From Verrucomicrobiota bacterium (GTDB taxonomy: Bacteria > Verrucomicrobiota > Kiritimatiellia > UBA8416 > JABMPJ01), in NCBI GenBank assembly GCA_018648805.1, contig JABGQM010000002.1:1-64000 (forward strand): a stretch of 64,000 nucleotides of DNA, given 5' to 3'. Positions 1-7,200 of the stretch are shown here, piece by piece; position 1 is the first letter of the stretch; the number at the start of each line of letters is the position of its first letter. The translations under genes were made by a program, and so were the position numbers. The notes beneath the pieces are model-generated. The model had not been told where the DNA came from and ran no database searches. It saw only the letters and a program-made list of their open reading frames with translations.

Positions 1-51
1 GACGTCTCTCCCCTGCACAACATCAAGACCTTGAAGACGCTCGTGCGGTAG
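1..51 (+). CDS. C-terminal end of a CDS cut by the window edge
   Basis: The first 16 codons are open in frame 1 and end at a TAG at 49-51; the visible peptide ends in IKTLKTLVR. Too little is present to name a family. It could equally be chance open sequence, but a gene end here would explain the otherwise empty 5' edge. Low confidence. Confidence 0.35.
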   Translation, partial: DVSPLHNIKTLKTLVR

Positions 52-208
52 CGTCCCGCCACTTGATCGCCTTCGGCCCCGGGTAGCGCACAGATATGGA
101 AACAGGCCTTACTCCGGTCGTATTTGGTGTAACGTTATCCCCGATAATTCTTTTTTCACAAATCTGGTTGCATCCCAGTCCGGCTTCCTATATCGTCCCG
201 GTTCGTTC

Positions 209-237
209 TTGCAGAAACCACCGCGTTGCGGTACATT
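209..237 (+). promoter_or_regulatory. Candidate sigma-70 promoter of the initiator tRNA gene
   Basis: TTGCAG at 209-214 and TACATT at 232-237 are separated by 17 nt. Transcription would start near 244, about 23 nt before the mature tRNA 5' end. It is the best match in the 215-nt gap between position 52 and the tRNA; nothing else was recognised there. Confidence 0.45.
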
Positions 238-266
238 TTCAGCAGTTGAACACGACAATTTATTGA

Positions 267-343
<77 letters not shown>

Positions 344-353
344 CTTTAGAGGG

Positions 354-390
354 AAGGCCGAGGATCATATCCTCGGCCTTCTTGCTTTTC
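354..390 (+). terminator. Rho-independent terminator after tRNA-fMet
   Basis: A 12-bp perfect stem (354-365 with 369-380) closed by a 3-nt loop is followed by CTTGCTTTTC. It starts 11 nt after the tRNA CCA. The Shine-Dalgarno sequence of the GIY-YIG gene begins at 391, immediately after it, so the hairpin could also limit read-through into that gene. Confidence 0.8.
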
Positions 391-401
391 AGGAGGAGTA
401 A

Positions 402-701
402 TTGAGAAGCTCTGATCCCAAACCCCACTACGTATACATACTCTGGTCGGAAACTGGGCTGTGCTTCTACAAGGGCGTCACCGTAGACATTCCCCATCGC
501 CTGGCCCAGCACAACGGAGGTGAATCGAAGTGGACGAAGCGACACGCTGGAACCTGGCGACTGGTTTGGCACCGCGAATTTCCTTCCCTTGGTGACGCCC
601 GTAAGTTCGAGAACAGGCTCAAGAAGCAAAAGGGCGGAAAAGGATTCTGGGGCTTAACAGGCCTCGACCCAGAGTGTTTTGGATCCCCATCAGGCTCATA
701 A
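402..701 (+). CDS. Small GIY-YIG nuclease family protein
   Basis: 99 residues spanning a single GIY-YIG domain of the URI/UvrC type. The first strand is YVYIL (10-14), the second is FYKG (22-25), the expected catalytic Arg is R33 and the metal-binding Glu is E70. There is no extra DNA-binding domain. The TTG start at 402 is set by AGGAGG at 391-396. The gene lies between the intact initiator tRNA and a copy of its 3' end, and its last codons (Ser-Gly-Ser-stop) are read from the anticodon arm of that copy. This arrangement suggests a miniature mobile or homing element using a tRNA target; no mobility has been shown. Small stand-alone GIY-YIG proteins are known as homing or repair-like nucleases. 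Confidence 0.85.
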   Translation: MRSSDPKPHYVYILWSETGLCFYKGVTVDIPHRLAQHNGGESKWTKRHAGTWRLVWHREFPSLGDARKFENRLKKQKGGKGFWGLTGLDPECFGSPSGS

Positions 702-750
702 TCCCGCCTTCCAGGCGGGATCGTTGGTTCAAGTCCAACCCCCGCTACCA
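690..750 (+). repeat. Duplicated 3' part of tRNA-fMet with altered anticodon arm
   Basis: Positions 690-701 match tRNA positions 294-305, and 721-750 match 314-343 with one mismatch (326 versus 733), including the CCA. Between them the tRNA sequence is replaced by a 5-bp stem (703-707 with 715-719) enclosing a 7-nt loop CTTCCAG, which looks like a tRNA-Gly(TCC) anticodon arm. There is no matching 5' acceptor strand, so this is not a complete tRNA gene. It looks like the distal attachment copy of an element inserted at the tRNA, or a conserved tRNA-mimicking tail. Confidence 0.8.
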
Positions 751-755
751 ATCTG

Positions 756-793
756 AAGGACTTACAGGCAACTGTAAGTCCTTTCTCTTTTCT
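756..793 (+). terminator. Rho-independent terminator after the GIY-YIG/tRNA-tail unit
   Basis: A 12-bp perfect stem (756-767 with 772-783) with a GCAA tetraloop is followed by a T-rich run TTTCTCTTTT. It mirrors the terminator after the intact tRNA: both start a few bases after the CCA and both stems begin AAGG. It separates the element from the convergent flavoprotein gene. Confidence 0.8.
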
Positions 794-811
794 GACGTTC
801 TGGGGGGCGCC

Positions 812-1396
812 CTACCCCTTGTTGCCTACGGTGCACTTCAGGAGCCAGGCCATATTCTGGCCGAGGGTCTTCATGGTGAGCATCCCCTCCTCGTCCTCGG
901 CGACCTCCTCTTCAGCGCGGCCAACACCGAGGTTCCAGTAGACGGAGCCGGGCACAATCATCTCATTGATGAGGAAGAACTTGTTGATCGCATCGAAGGT
1001 GGGGACCGCGCCGGCACGGCGTACGGCCACCACGGCGCCGCCCACTTTGCGGCGTAAGGTGTGGCCGTTGGCAATCACCACCAGACCGGCCCGGTCGATC
1101 AGGGCCTTGATCTCTGTGCTGACATTCGCGAAGTAGGTCGGCGAGCCGATCAGGATGCCGTCGGCCTCGTTCATCTTGGCGATCACGTCGTTGATCATGT
1201 CCTTCTCAATCACGCAGCGGTTGTTCTTCTTCTCGAAACATTTCATGCACGCTTTGCAGCCACGCACTTTCTGCCCCCCGAGCTGGACGAACTCGGTCTC
1301 AATCCCTTCCTTCTCGAGCTCCGCCATGGCTGTCTTCAACAGCAGGGCGGTATTCCCCTTCTTCCTCGGACTTCCATTGATTGCTACTACTTTCAT
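812..1396 (-). CDS. Iron-sulfur flavoprotein (NADPH-dependent FMN reductase fold)
   Basis: 194 residues. The N-terminus has the FMN phosphate loop of flavodoxin-like reductases (GSPRKKGNT, 8-16). It is followed by the compact Cys cluster C47, C50, C53 and C61 expected for a 4Fe-4S site in the archaeal-type iron-sulfur flavoprotein (Isf) family. The motif GSPTYF in the middle also contacts flavin in this family. The protein is probably cytosolic and moves electrons between FMN and a small carrier; the partner is unknown. The start at 1396 is chosen because AGAGGA lies just upstream; an in-frame ATG at 1435 would add 13 poorly conserved residues. It converges with the GIY-YIG unit and stands alone. 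Confidence 0.85.
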   Translation of the reverse strand: MKVVAINGSPRKKGNTALLLKTAMAELEKEGIETEFVQLGGQKVRGCKACMKCFEKKNNRCVIEKDMINDVIAKMNEADGILIGSPTYFANVSTEIKALIDRAGLVVIANGHTLRRKVGGAVVAVRRAGAVPTFDAINKFFLINEMIVPGSVYWNLGVGRAEEEVAEDEEGMLTMKTLGQNMAWLLKCTVGNKG

Positions 1397-1539
1397 CTGT
1401 GAATCCTCTTTATGACACACCCGGTCACCTATCACTCAGGCGCGATCTGGGCAGCGTAGCACGGGGTATGAATCCGTCAACACCCATATGGATTGAATGG
1501 CGCCCCCTCGAGGCACTCGTGATTTATCATGGATGACTA

Positions 1540-1567
1540 TTGCATGACCAAGCAGCTGTGCTAGTCT
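1540..1567 (+). promoter_or_regulatory. Weak candidate promoter of the lysine-rich small protein
   Basis: TTGCAT (1540-1545) and TAGTCT (1562-1567) are 16 nt apart, giving a leader of about 65 nt. The TAnnnT form of the -10 box recurs in front of other genes here. Weak on its own. Confidence 0.3.
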
Positions 1568-1638
1568 AGCGGGTATCAGCGAATCCGATAGCAGTCGGGT
1601 CACACTTTCGTAAACAGTACAACAAGGGAGATGAACTC

Positions 1639-1734
1639 ATGGGCGAGAAAATCAAAGGCAAGAAGGAAGATAAGAAGAAGCCGGCAATGACGGCCAAAGA
1701 GAAGCGCAAGGCGAAGAAGGCCAAAAAGGGCTGA
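1639..1734 (+). CDS. 31-residue lysine-rich basic protein
   Basis: A short ORF begins with ATG at 1639, preceded at 8 nt by AAGGGAG (1624-1630), and ends at TGA 1732-1734. Of 31 residues nearly half are lysine (with one Arg), arranged in runs such as GKKEDKKKP and KRKAKKAKKG. No signal peptide, cysteine or hydrophobic stretch is present. Composition resembles small Lys-rich proteins and histone-like tails in other bacteria, so a nucleic-acid-binding or ribosome-associated role is possible but only inferred. The strong ribosome-binding site and a candidate promoter support expression. It is monocistronic and convergent with the methyltransferase. Confidence 0.7.
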   Translation: MGEKIKGKKEDKKKPAMTAKEKRKAKKAKKG

Positions 1735-1795
1735 ACAGACCCCGTCGCCCGCCAGCCGAAGCTTGTTTCGGATGGCCTCTGGTCCGAGACCCACC

Positions 1796-2407
1796 CTAAG
1801 CGGTGTCCTCACGTTTGCGCATCAGGCAGGCCCAGGCGGGGGGCGGTTCCGGCTGGTTGGAATCGAAGTGGGTGGCCTTGAGCAGGCGGATTTCAAACAG
1901 CGGCTCGACGTACGACACGATCTGGGCCGCAGAGAGTTGCGGCGGCCCGCCGTCGCGCGGCGGACTGTCCGTGCTGCCGATCAGGCTGAGCCACAGGCCT
2001 TGGGGGCCGAGGCTGTCGTGGACATTACGAACGCAGAGTGCATGTTCCTCGGGTCCATCCGACGAGTGGAAGCAGCCGCGATCGAACACCAACCCGAAGG
2101 GTCCCTTCGGCAATCGGCCATGATGCATATCGACCTCCTCAAAGCGGACGGACACCTCGGCCTCGGCCGCCCGTGTGGTGGCCTGCGCCAGCGCCAGGGC
2201 GGAGATATCCACCGCCGTGACATCAAAGCCCGCTGCGGCCAGCCAGATGGCATTTGATCCGGTACCGCAGCCCAGTTCCAACACGGGACACGGCGCAATC
2301 CCCCACTCCGCAATCACCGTCGCGAGGTTCGCATCAAACCGCCCCGTATCCCACGGCAGATCCCCCGTCGCGTAACGTCCATCCCACTTCTCTCGTCTCA
2401 CATCCAT
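1796..2407 (-). CDS. Class I SAM-dependent methyltransferase, thiopurine/TehB-like
   Basis: 203 residues with motif I VLELGCGTGSNAIWLA near residue 45, a motif II acidic residue in VTAVDIS and a post-I aspartate region. The N-terminal LPWDTGRFD stretch is typical of the thiopurine S-methyltransferase/TehB-like group, which methylates small electrophilic or chalcogen-containing compounds; the substrate here cannot be read from sequence. The start at 2407 is favoured over upstream in-frame starts because GGGAG lies 9 nt before it and the conserved domain begins immediately. Transcription runs away from the esterase through a gap with two long palindromes, which may regulate one or both genes. 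Confidence 0.85.
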   Translation of the reverse strand: MDVRREKWDGRYATGDLPWDTGRFDANLATVIAEWGIAPCPVLELGCGTGSNAIWLAAAGFDVTAVDISALALAQATTRAAEAEVSVRFEEVDMHHGRLPKGPFGLVFDRGCFHSSDGPEEHALCVRNVHDSLGPQGLWLSLIGSTDSPPRDGGPPQLSAAQIVSYVEPLFEIRLLKATHFDSNQPEPPPAWACLMRKREDTA

Positions 2408-2498
2408 ACAACGCTCCCTCCCCACAAAGAAAATACTCCTCACCCCGCACAGTACTTGGCCCACCATATCACACCCTACTCCACCAGCAAGCACCCCA

Positions 2499-2640
2499 AA
2501 ACCTTACACACAGCGAGACGATCGCACTTTGTGGTGTAAGGTTTGTTCCAGACAATTCCATAGTTTCCTAGAAGATTTACCCATCCAGGCCCATAGCACC
2601 TTACATACAGAAGTGCGATCGCACTTTCTGGTGTAAGATT
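2499..2640. repeat. Pair of related palindromes in the divergent methyltransferase/esterase gap
   Basis: Palindrome 1 has 11-bp perfect arms (2499-2509 and 2534-2544). Palindrome 2 (about 2599-2640) contains a perfect 16-bp core palindrome AAGTGCGATCGCACTT at 2611-2626 flanked by related arms. Both share outer CTTACA/TGTAAG arms and the GATCGCACTTT core, so they are diverged copies about 100 bp apart. The gap (2408-2754, 347 bp) shows no gene. They may be operators, terminator-like hairpins or members of the intergenic repeat class seen elsewhere in this window. Confidence 0.75.
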
Positions 2641-2754
2641 AGGGGTAGCAGGAGCTCAGAGGAAGGACGAGGTGGGGCCCGCTTGTTCTGCGGATGGCTG
2701 TACTTATTGGAACCGTTGGGCTACAACGTGTGGCTACCAATGGGAGCGATAATT

Positions 2755-3630
2755 ATGCAGGATGATATGGAAGCGATGTTGGAACGGGCGGCGGAGAAGG
2801 AGTTTGTGCCTTTGTGGCCAGCCACGGAGCCGGGCATCGACGCGGCGGCGGTTGAGGATGAGACCTCGGCGGGCCAGTTCAGAAACATCCGCAATCCGGG
2901 GCTGATGGTTTACAAACCGAAGTTCGGGAAGGCCAACGGCGCCTCGATCGTGATCTTTCCGGGCGGTGGCTACGGCATGGTCTCCTGCATCAATGAGGGC
3001 TACCCGATTGCGGAGTGGCTGACAGGTCTCGGGTTCACGGCCTACATTGTGAAGTACCGTCTGCCCCACACGGAAGGGGTCAACTACCGGCACCCGGTTC
3101 CGCTCAAGGATGCGCAGCGCGCGATCCGCATGGTGCGCGGCACGGCCCTGGATGAACACCGCAGCCCAGTTAGGGTGGGCGTCATCGGTTTCTCGGCCGG
3201 AGGACACCTCGCGGCCGCGGCGCTGACACAGTTCGATCCGCCAGTCGACAAGGAACGAATCACCTGCAAACCGGATTTCGGCATGCTGATCTACCCGGTC
3301 ATCAGCTTCTGCGATGACGCGCTCTGCCATGCGGGATCACGCGACGGCTTGCTGGGCCCCGACGCCAGCGAGGCAGAACGGCGCGCCCACTCGCCCGAGC
3401 TGAATGTCACGGCCGATACGCCGCCTATATTCTTCGCGCATGCACGCAACGATGGAGGCGTGCCGTTCGGCAACAGCGTGGTGATGCATGAGGCCCTACA
3501 CGATGCCGGCGTACCGACCGAGCTGCATCTCTACGAAGAGGGCGGGCACGGCTTCGGCATGGGGTCGCCCGAACACGACTGCGCAGAGTGGACCCAGGCC
3601 GCCGTCAGATGGCTGGTCGACTGGCGCTGA
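2755..3630 (+). CDS. Alpha/beta hydrolase, acetyl-esterase (BD-FAE-like) family
   Basis: 291 residues with a complete alpha/beta-hydrolase triad: nucleophile S147 in GFSAGG, acid D233 in HARNDGG and base H265 in EEGGHGFG. The oxyanion-hole segment FPGGGYG lies near residue 70. There is no signal peptide, so it is probably cytoplasmic. The family includes carbohydrate acetyl esterases and feruloyl-esterase-like enzymes used in plant-polysaccharide degradation; the substrate here is unknown. The ATG at 2755 is preferred because GGGAG (2742-2746) is 8 nt upstream; a TTG at 2683 and an ATG at 2740 are also in frame. It ends 46 nt from the convergent RND gene. Confidence 0.85.
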   Translation: MQDDMEAMLERAAEKEFVPLWPATEPGIDAAAVEDETSAGQFRNIRNPGLMVYKPKFGKANGASIVIFPGGGYGMVSCINEGYPIAEWLTGLGFTAYIVKYRLPHTEGVNYRHPVPLKDAQRAIRMVRGTALDEHRSPVRVGVIGFSAGGHLAAAALTQFDPPVDKERITCKPDFGMLIYPVISFCDDALCHAGSRDGLLGPDASEAERRAHSPELNVTADTPPIFFAHARNDGGVPFGNSVVMHEALHDAGVPTELHLYEEGGHGFGMGSPEHDCAEWTQAAVRWLVDWR

Positions 3631-3676
3631 GTCGGCACGCGCCCTCACACCTACGCGAGGGACAGAGGCATGTGGG

Positions 3677-6379
3677 TCACCGCCCCACCAGGGAGTCGGT
3701 TGTCTCGGCAAGACGCGTGCTCAGTAGGCGGGCCATATTGTAGAACACTTTCGCGGCCACGTCGGGGTGGCGCAGTCGCACCTTGTCGAGTGTAGCGGCG
3801 CTGATTTCGAGGTATTCAACCGGGGCGGTGGCCACGACGCTGGCGGAGCGCCTGTGCCCCGAGAGGAAGGCCATCTCGCCGACGACATCACCGCGCTGTA
3901 CGGCGCCGAGAACCTGCTCGGACTCGCCCGACCGGATCTCGGCGGCACCCGCCAACACCACGATCAGATCGCGACCGGTCTCACCCTCCTCCAGAATACG
4001 CGTGCCGGCGGGGGCCTCCCGGACGGCGCCCATGACCACGACGCGCTTGACCTCACGCAGGGAGAGCCCCTTGAACATGGGGCTCTTCTCCGCTATCCCT
4101 TTGTCCAGCTTGAGGCGCAACAGGCTCCACGCCGTCACGAGCGGTGTCGCCAGCAGGAGGGCGGGCGTGATAAAGAGGTCGCTCACCAGGGCCACGAGCA
4201 TGATGATGCCGCCCAGGATCCCGAACTGCTGCGTGGAGCCGAAACGGGCCAACACAAACACGACAAATCCGAGCGACAGCGCCAGCGAGGTGGAGAGGAC
4301 CGGACGCAGCTCGCACCGAACGGTGGAGATCATCGACTCGTCGTTGGTCTGCCCCGTGCGAAGCTGGTTGGCATAGCGCACCATGAGATGGATGGTATCG
4401 TCCACGGCAATCCCGAGGGCGATAACGGCCACGGGGAACGTGGCCACGCTCAAGGGGAATCCGAGCCAACCCATCACCCCGAAGTTGACCAGCATGGGCA
4501 CCACGTTGGGCACCATGGCCAAGAGGCCGGCCTTGGCCGAGGCAAAAAGAATCCATATCAGCACAAAGATGGCGCCAAGGACACAGAGCAGGCTGACCAG
4601 CGCCTCGCGGCTGACGACATCCGAGGCGCGTGCCATGAGAATGGAGTCACCGGTCACGTGGCAGGTCAGATCCGGCCCGAAGTGTGCGGCGACGTAGCGC
4701 TGCACATCCCGCTTCACGGCCGAGAGCTGTCGCGAGCCCTGCACGCCGGAGCGTACGAGGATACAGGTCTGTGCAAAGTCGAAATCCACGAAGCGCTCCA
4801 AGTCGTCGCGGTCGAGCATCAAGATGTACTGCGCGACGAGGTCGGACGTGGACGGAATGGCGTCAAAGGCGGGGTCGCCCGCATGCATTTCGCGGTGGGC
4901 ATGGCGCACCAGATCGGCAAACCCCATGACCTTGTCGTGGCGCGCCGCGAGGTGCCGGCCGAGTCCGTCGATCTGACGCAGAACCTCCGGCTGCTTGATC
5001 CCTTCCGGCTCACCAGACTCGACCACGACCAGAAAGCTGGTGGCGCCCACGAGGTCGGCACGCATATCACGATAGGCTTGCCTGACAACCGAGTTGTGAC
5101 GGAAGAAGCGAAGATAGTCGGTGTCGGCCACGATCCGGCTGCCGCCCCAGAGGGCCAGGGCGACCACGCCGAGCGCACCGGCCAGGATAAGCCGGCGGTG
5201 ATGCAGAACGCTCTGCAGGAAGAAGTGCTGCACGCCGCCCGCCGGTCGTTCCCGCGAGGCGTGTCCGGCCTTGAACCACGCGATGCAGTGCGGGGCCAGC
5301 AGGATCGTCACGATGAAGTTCATCGCCATGCCGAACGAAGCGGCCATGCCAAACTCCGCGACCATAGGGATGCGGCTTCCCATGAGCGTACCGAACCCGA
5401 TCAGCGTGGTGAGTGAGGTCAAGAGGATGGCCAGGCCACTGCGCAGGGCCATACGGCGAATGGCCTCCTCACGTGTCAGTCCATCGCGGACGCCCGCGGC
5501 ATACTCGGCCAACAGGTGGATATCCTCGGTTGAGCCCACAACGAGGAGCAGACTGGGGATCACAGACGTGAGCGGGTTGAGCGCCATCCCGGCATATCCC
5601 ATCAGTCCCAGCGTGGCAGCCACGCTGATCGACCCGGTTATACAGGGCACCAGGATAGCGGATGGGGTACGGAAGAAGCAGAAGAGCACCAGAAAGAGGA
5701 TGCCGAGTGATACGGGGCCGAGGAGGACCATATCCCGTTTCACCTGCGCGGAGGCGTGCACACGCAGGAACGGCAGACCGCACTGGTAGATCCGCACAGC
5801 GGGTCCCAGGCGTGCCTGTTCGCGCGCAATCAACGCGGCAACCGCGTCGGTCAGACGGGTATCGAACTGCATGTCATCCTGATCGGCATCCAGGAAGAGG
5901 TGGATCGCGGTGGCCGTGCCTGCGGTATTGATGACCTCGCCCTTGAGTAGCGGGTTATCCGAGGCCCGGCGGCGGACGTCCTCCAGCTCTGCGTCATCGG
6001 TGGGCGCATAAGGCAACACACGATCGGTCTGCAGGAACCCCTCCCCTCCGGAGAGACAGCTCACGGTGGCCAGACTGACCACGCGAATGACGCCGTCCAT
6101 ACCTTCGGCCTCGGTCGTGACATCGAGCACGCTCTGCAGGATTCGCGGTGTAAAGACGTTCTCGGAGGCCATCACGATCGAGAGCATGACGTCTCCACCA
6201 AAGGTCTCGGTGATGGCATCGTAGTAGTCGGTGGCCGGATCGTTCTTGATCAGCAAGCCGGAGAACGAGGAATCTACTTTCAGCCGGGGGATGCCGAAGA
6301 CGAATGCCAGGGCCAGCAGCGCGACCGCAACGAACGCCGTGCGCCGATGCCCGAGTATCCATAGCATGATGTGTTTCAT
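3677..6379 (-). CDS. RND/MMPL-family lipid exporter fused to a C-terminal cyclic-nucleotide-binding domain
   Basis: 900 residues. Residues 1 to about 760 have the duplicated RND layout: an N-terminal membrane helix, a large periplasmic loop, a helix bundle carrying VGSTEDIHLL, and a second half with the GIAVDDTIHL motif typical of MMPL proton relay helices. Residues about 775-895 form a cNMP-type beta-barrel domain (EEGETGRDLIVVLAG, GDVVGEMAFLSGHRRSASV), as in CRP and cyclic-nucleotide-gated channels. RND proteins of this group move hydrophobic lipids or lipid conjugates; the fused domain suggests gating by a nucleotide or by membrane state. It overlaps the LolA-like gene by ATGA, so translation is probably coupled. 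Domain order is seen directly; the cargo is inference. Confidence 0.9.
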   Translation of the reverse strand: MKHIMLWILGHRRTAFVAVALLALAFVFGIPRLKVDSSFSGLLIKNDPATDYYDAITETFGGDVMLSIVMASENVFTPRILQSVLDVTTEAEGMDGVIRVVSLATVSCLSGGEGFLQTDRVLPYAPTDDAELEDVRRRASDNPLLKGEVINTAGTATAIHLFLDADQDDMQFDTRLTDAVAALIAREQARLGPAVRIYQCGLPFLRVHASAQVKRDMVLLGPVSLGILFLVLFCFFRTPSAILVPCITGSISVAATLGLMGYAGMALNPLTSVIPSLLLVVGSTEDIHLLAEYAAGVRDGLTREEAIRRMALRSGLAILLTSLTTLIGFGTLMGSRIPMVAEFGMAASFGMAMNFIVTILLAPHCIAWFKAGHASRERPAGGVQHFFLQSVLHHRRLILAGALGVVALALWGGSRIVADTDYLRFFRHNSVVRQAYRDMRADLVGATSFLVVVESGEPEGIKQPEVLRQIDGLGRHLAARHDKVMGFADLVRHAHREMHAGDPAFDAIPSTSDLVAQYILMLDRDDLERFVDFDFAQTCILVRSGVQGSRQLSAVKRDVQRYVAAHFGPDLTCHVTGDSILMARASDVVSREALVSLLCVLGAIFVLIWILFASAKAGLLAMVPNVVPMLVNFGVMGWLGFPLSVATFPVAVIALGIAVDDTIHLMVRYANQLRTGQTNDESMISTVRCELRPVLSTSLALSLGFVVFVLARFGSTQQFGILGGIIMLVALVSDLFITPALLLATPLVTAWSLLRLKLDKGIAEKSPMFKGLSLREVKRVVVMGAVREAPAGTRILEEGETGRDLIVVLAGAAEIRSGESEQVLGAVQRGDVVGEMAFLSGHRRSASVVATAPVEYLEISAATLDKVRLRHPDVAAKVFYNMARLLSTRLAETTDSLVGR

Positions 6380-7185
6380 CGTGACGGCCGCATGAGGCCC
6401 TGCCGGGTCAGGAGGGCATCCGAAATGGGGCTTTCGAGATCACGCGCGGTCACGATCAGCTCGGTGCGGGTCTTGCGCAGGGGCTGTTCGTAGACCACTC
6501 GGTTGGCGCGCCGCAGATCTCCGCTGAGGGCCACAACATCACCAAAGGTGGCCGTCTTGACGTGTTTGCGGGAATGGTTAAAGAAATCGATCCGGGCGGT
6601 GACCCAATCCTGCTTACGAACCCACAACAGGCGGTGGCCGTATCCGGTGAGGGCACGGTCGGCCTTGTCGCCGGGCCGCGCCTCGACTTTCCAGCAGTCC
6701 ACCCCGTCAACGGCTTCGCTGCCGAGGAGCGTGTAGCTGTGACGCGAAAGATCTTCGGCCTGCAGATCCTCGTAGGCGAGGTCGGTCCCCATGAAGGCGC
6801 CCTTGCGTGTGGCGCCGGCGATACGTTTCACCGCGCGCGCAGCGGGCAGGTAGAGCCACTGGTCGTCCTTACGCCCCGCGCCATGCTCCCAGGTCAGGAG
6901 GCCGACCTCGCGGATATCCGCGGGCGATAGAAACTTAAGCAGGACACGGGCGTCGCCCTGTTCATCGCGCTTCACATGGGTCACCAGGGCGCGCTCACGG
7001 GCACGTCCCTTACGGTCATAGATCCGCATGCTGAGATGGCTGGTTTCGCGTGAGACGTCATGCACCTGCTTCTGACGCTCCAGAATCTCGCGTCCGGTCG
7101 GTTCCGCGGCGAGGGTGGATAGGCATACGAGGGCAGAGCAGAGGCCACTGCCACAGGCGCGCCATACGTATCGGTCAGCAATCAT
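6376..7185 (-). CDS. LolA-like outer-membrane lipoprotein-sorting protein
   Basis: About 269 residues. An N-terminal signal peptide ends near TLAAEPT and is followed by the LolA-like fold (pfam LolA_like), with conserved stretches such as VLLKFLSPADIREVGLL, QWLYLPAARAVKRI and GTDLAYEDL. These periplasmic carriers are commonly encoded next to RND/MMPL exporters and are thought to ferry lipid cargo between membranes. Here the gene sits between an outer-membrane protein and the exporter, with a 4-nt ATGA overlap to the latter. Start choice is uncertain: ATG 7185 has GGTGG 8 nt upstream, and a GTG at 7197 lies 4 nt after the preceding stop. Confidence 0.88.
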   Translation of the reverse strand: MIADRYVWRACGSGLCSALVCLSTLAAEPTGREILERQKQVHDVSRETSHLSMRIYDRKGRARERALVTHVKRDEQGDARVLLKFLSPADIREVGLLTWEHGAGRKDDQWLYLPAARAVKRIAGATRKGAFMGTDLAYEDLQAEDLSRHSYTLLGSEAVDGVDCWKVEARPGDKADRALTGYGHRLLWVRKQDWVTARIDFFNHSRKHVKTATFGDVVALSGDLRRANRVVYEQPLRKTRTELIVTARDLESPISDALLTRQGLMRPSR

Positions 7186-7200
7186 GGGCTGGTCCACCGG

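Noticed and set aside
690..750. A second complete tRNA gene (Gly or Met)
   Set aside because: No 5' acceptor strand or D-arm can be paired with the 3' copy, so it is only a partial or mimic.
3767..5416. 549-codon plus-strand open frame
   Set aside because: It lies opposite the RND ex-porter gene, has low-complexity composition (His, Gly, Asp, Arg) and no ribosome-binding site; long antisense frames are expected in GC-rich genes.
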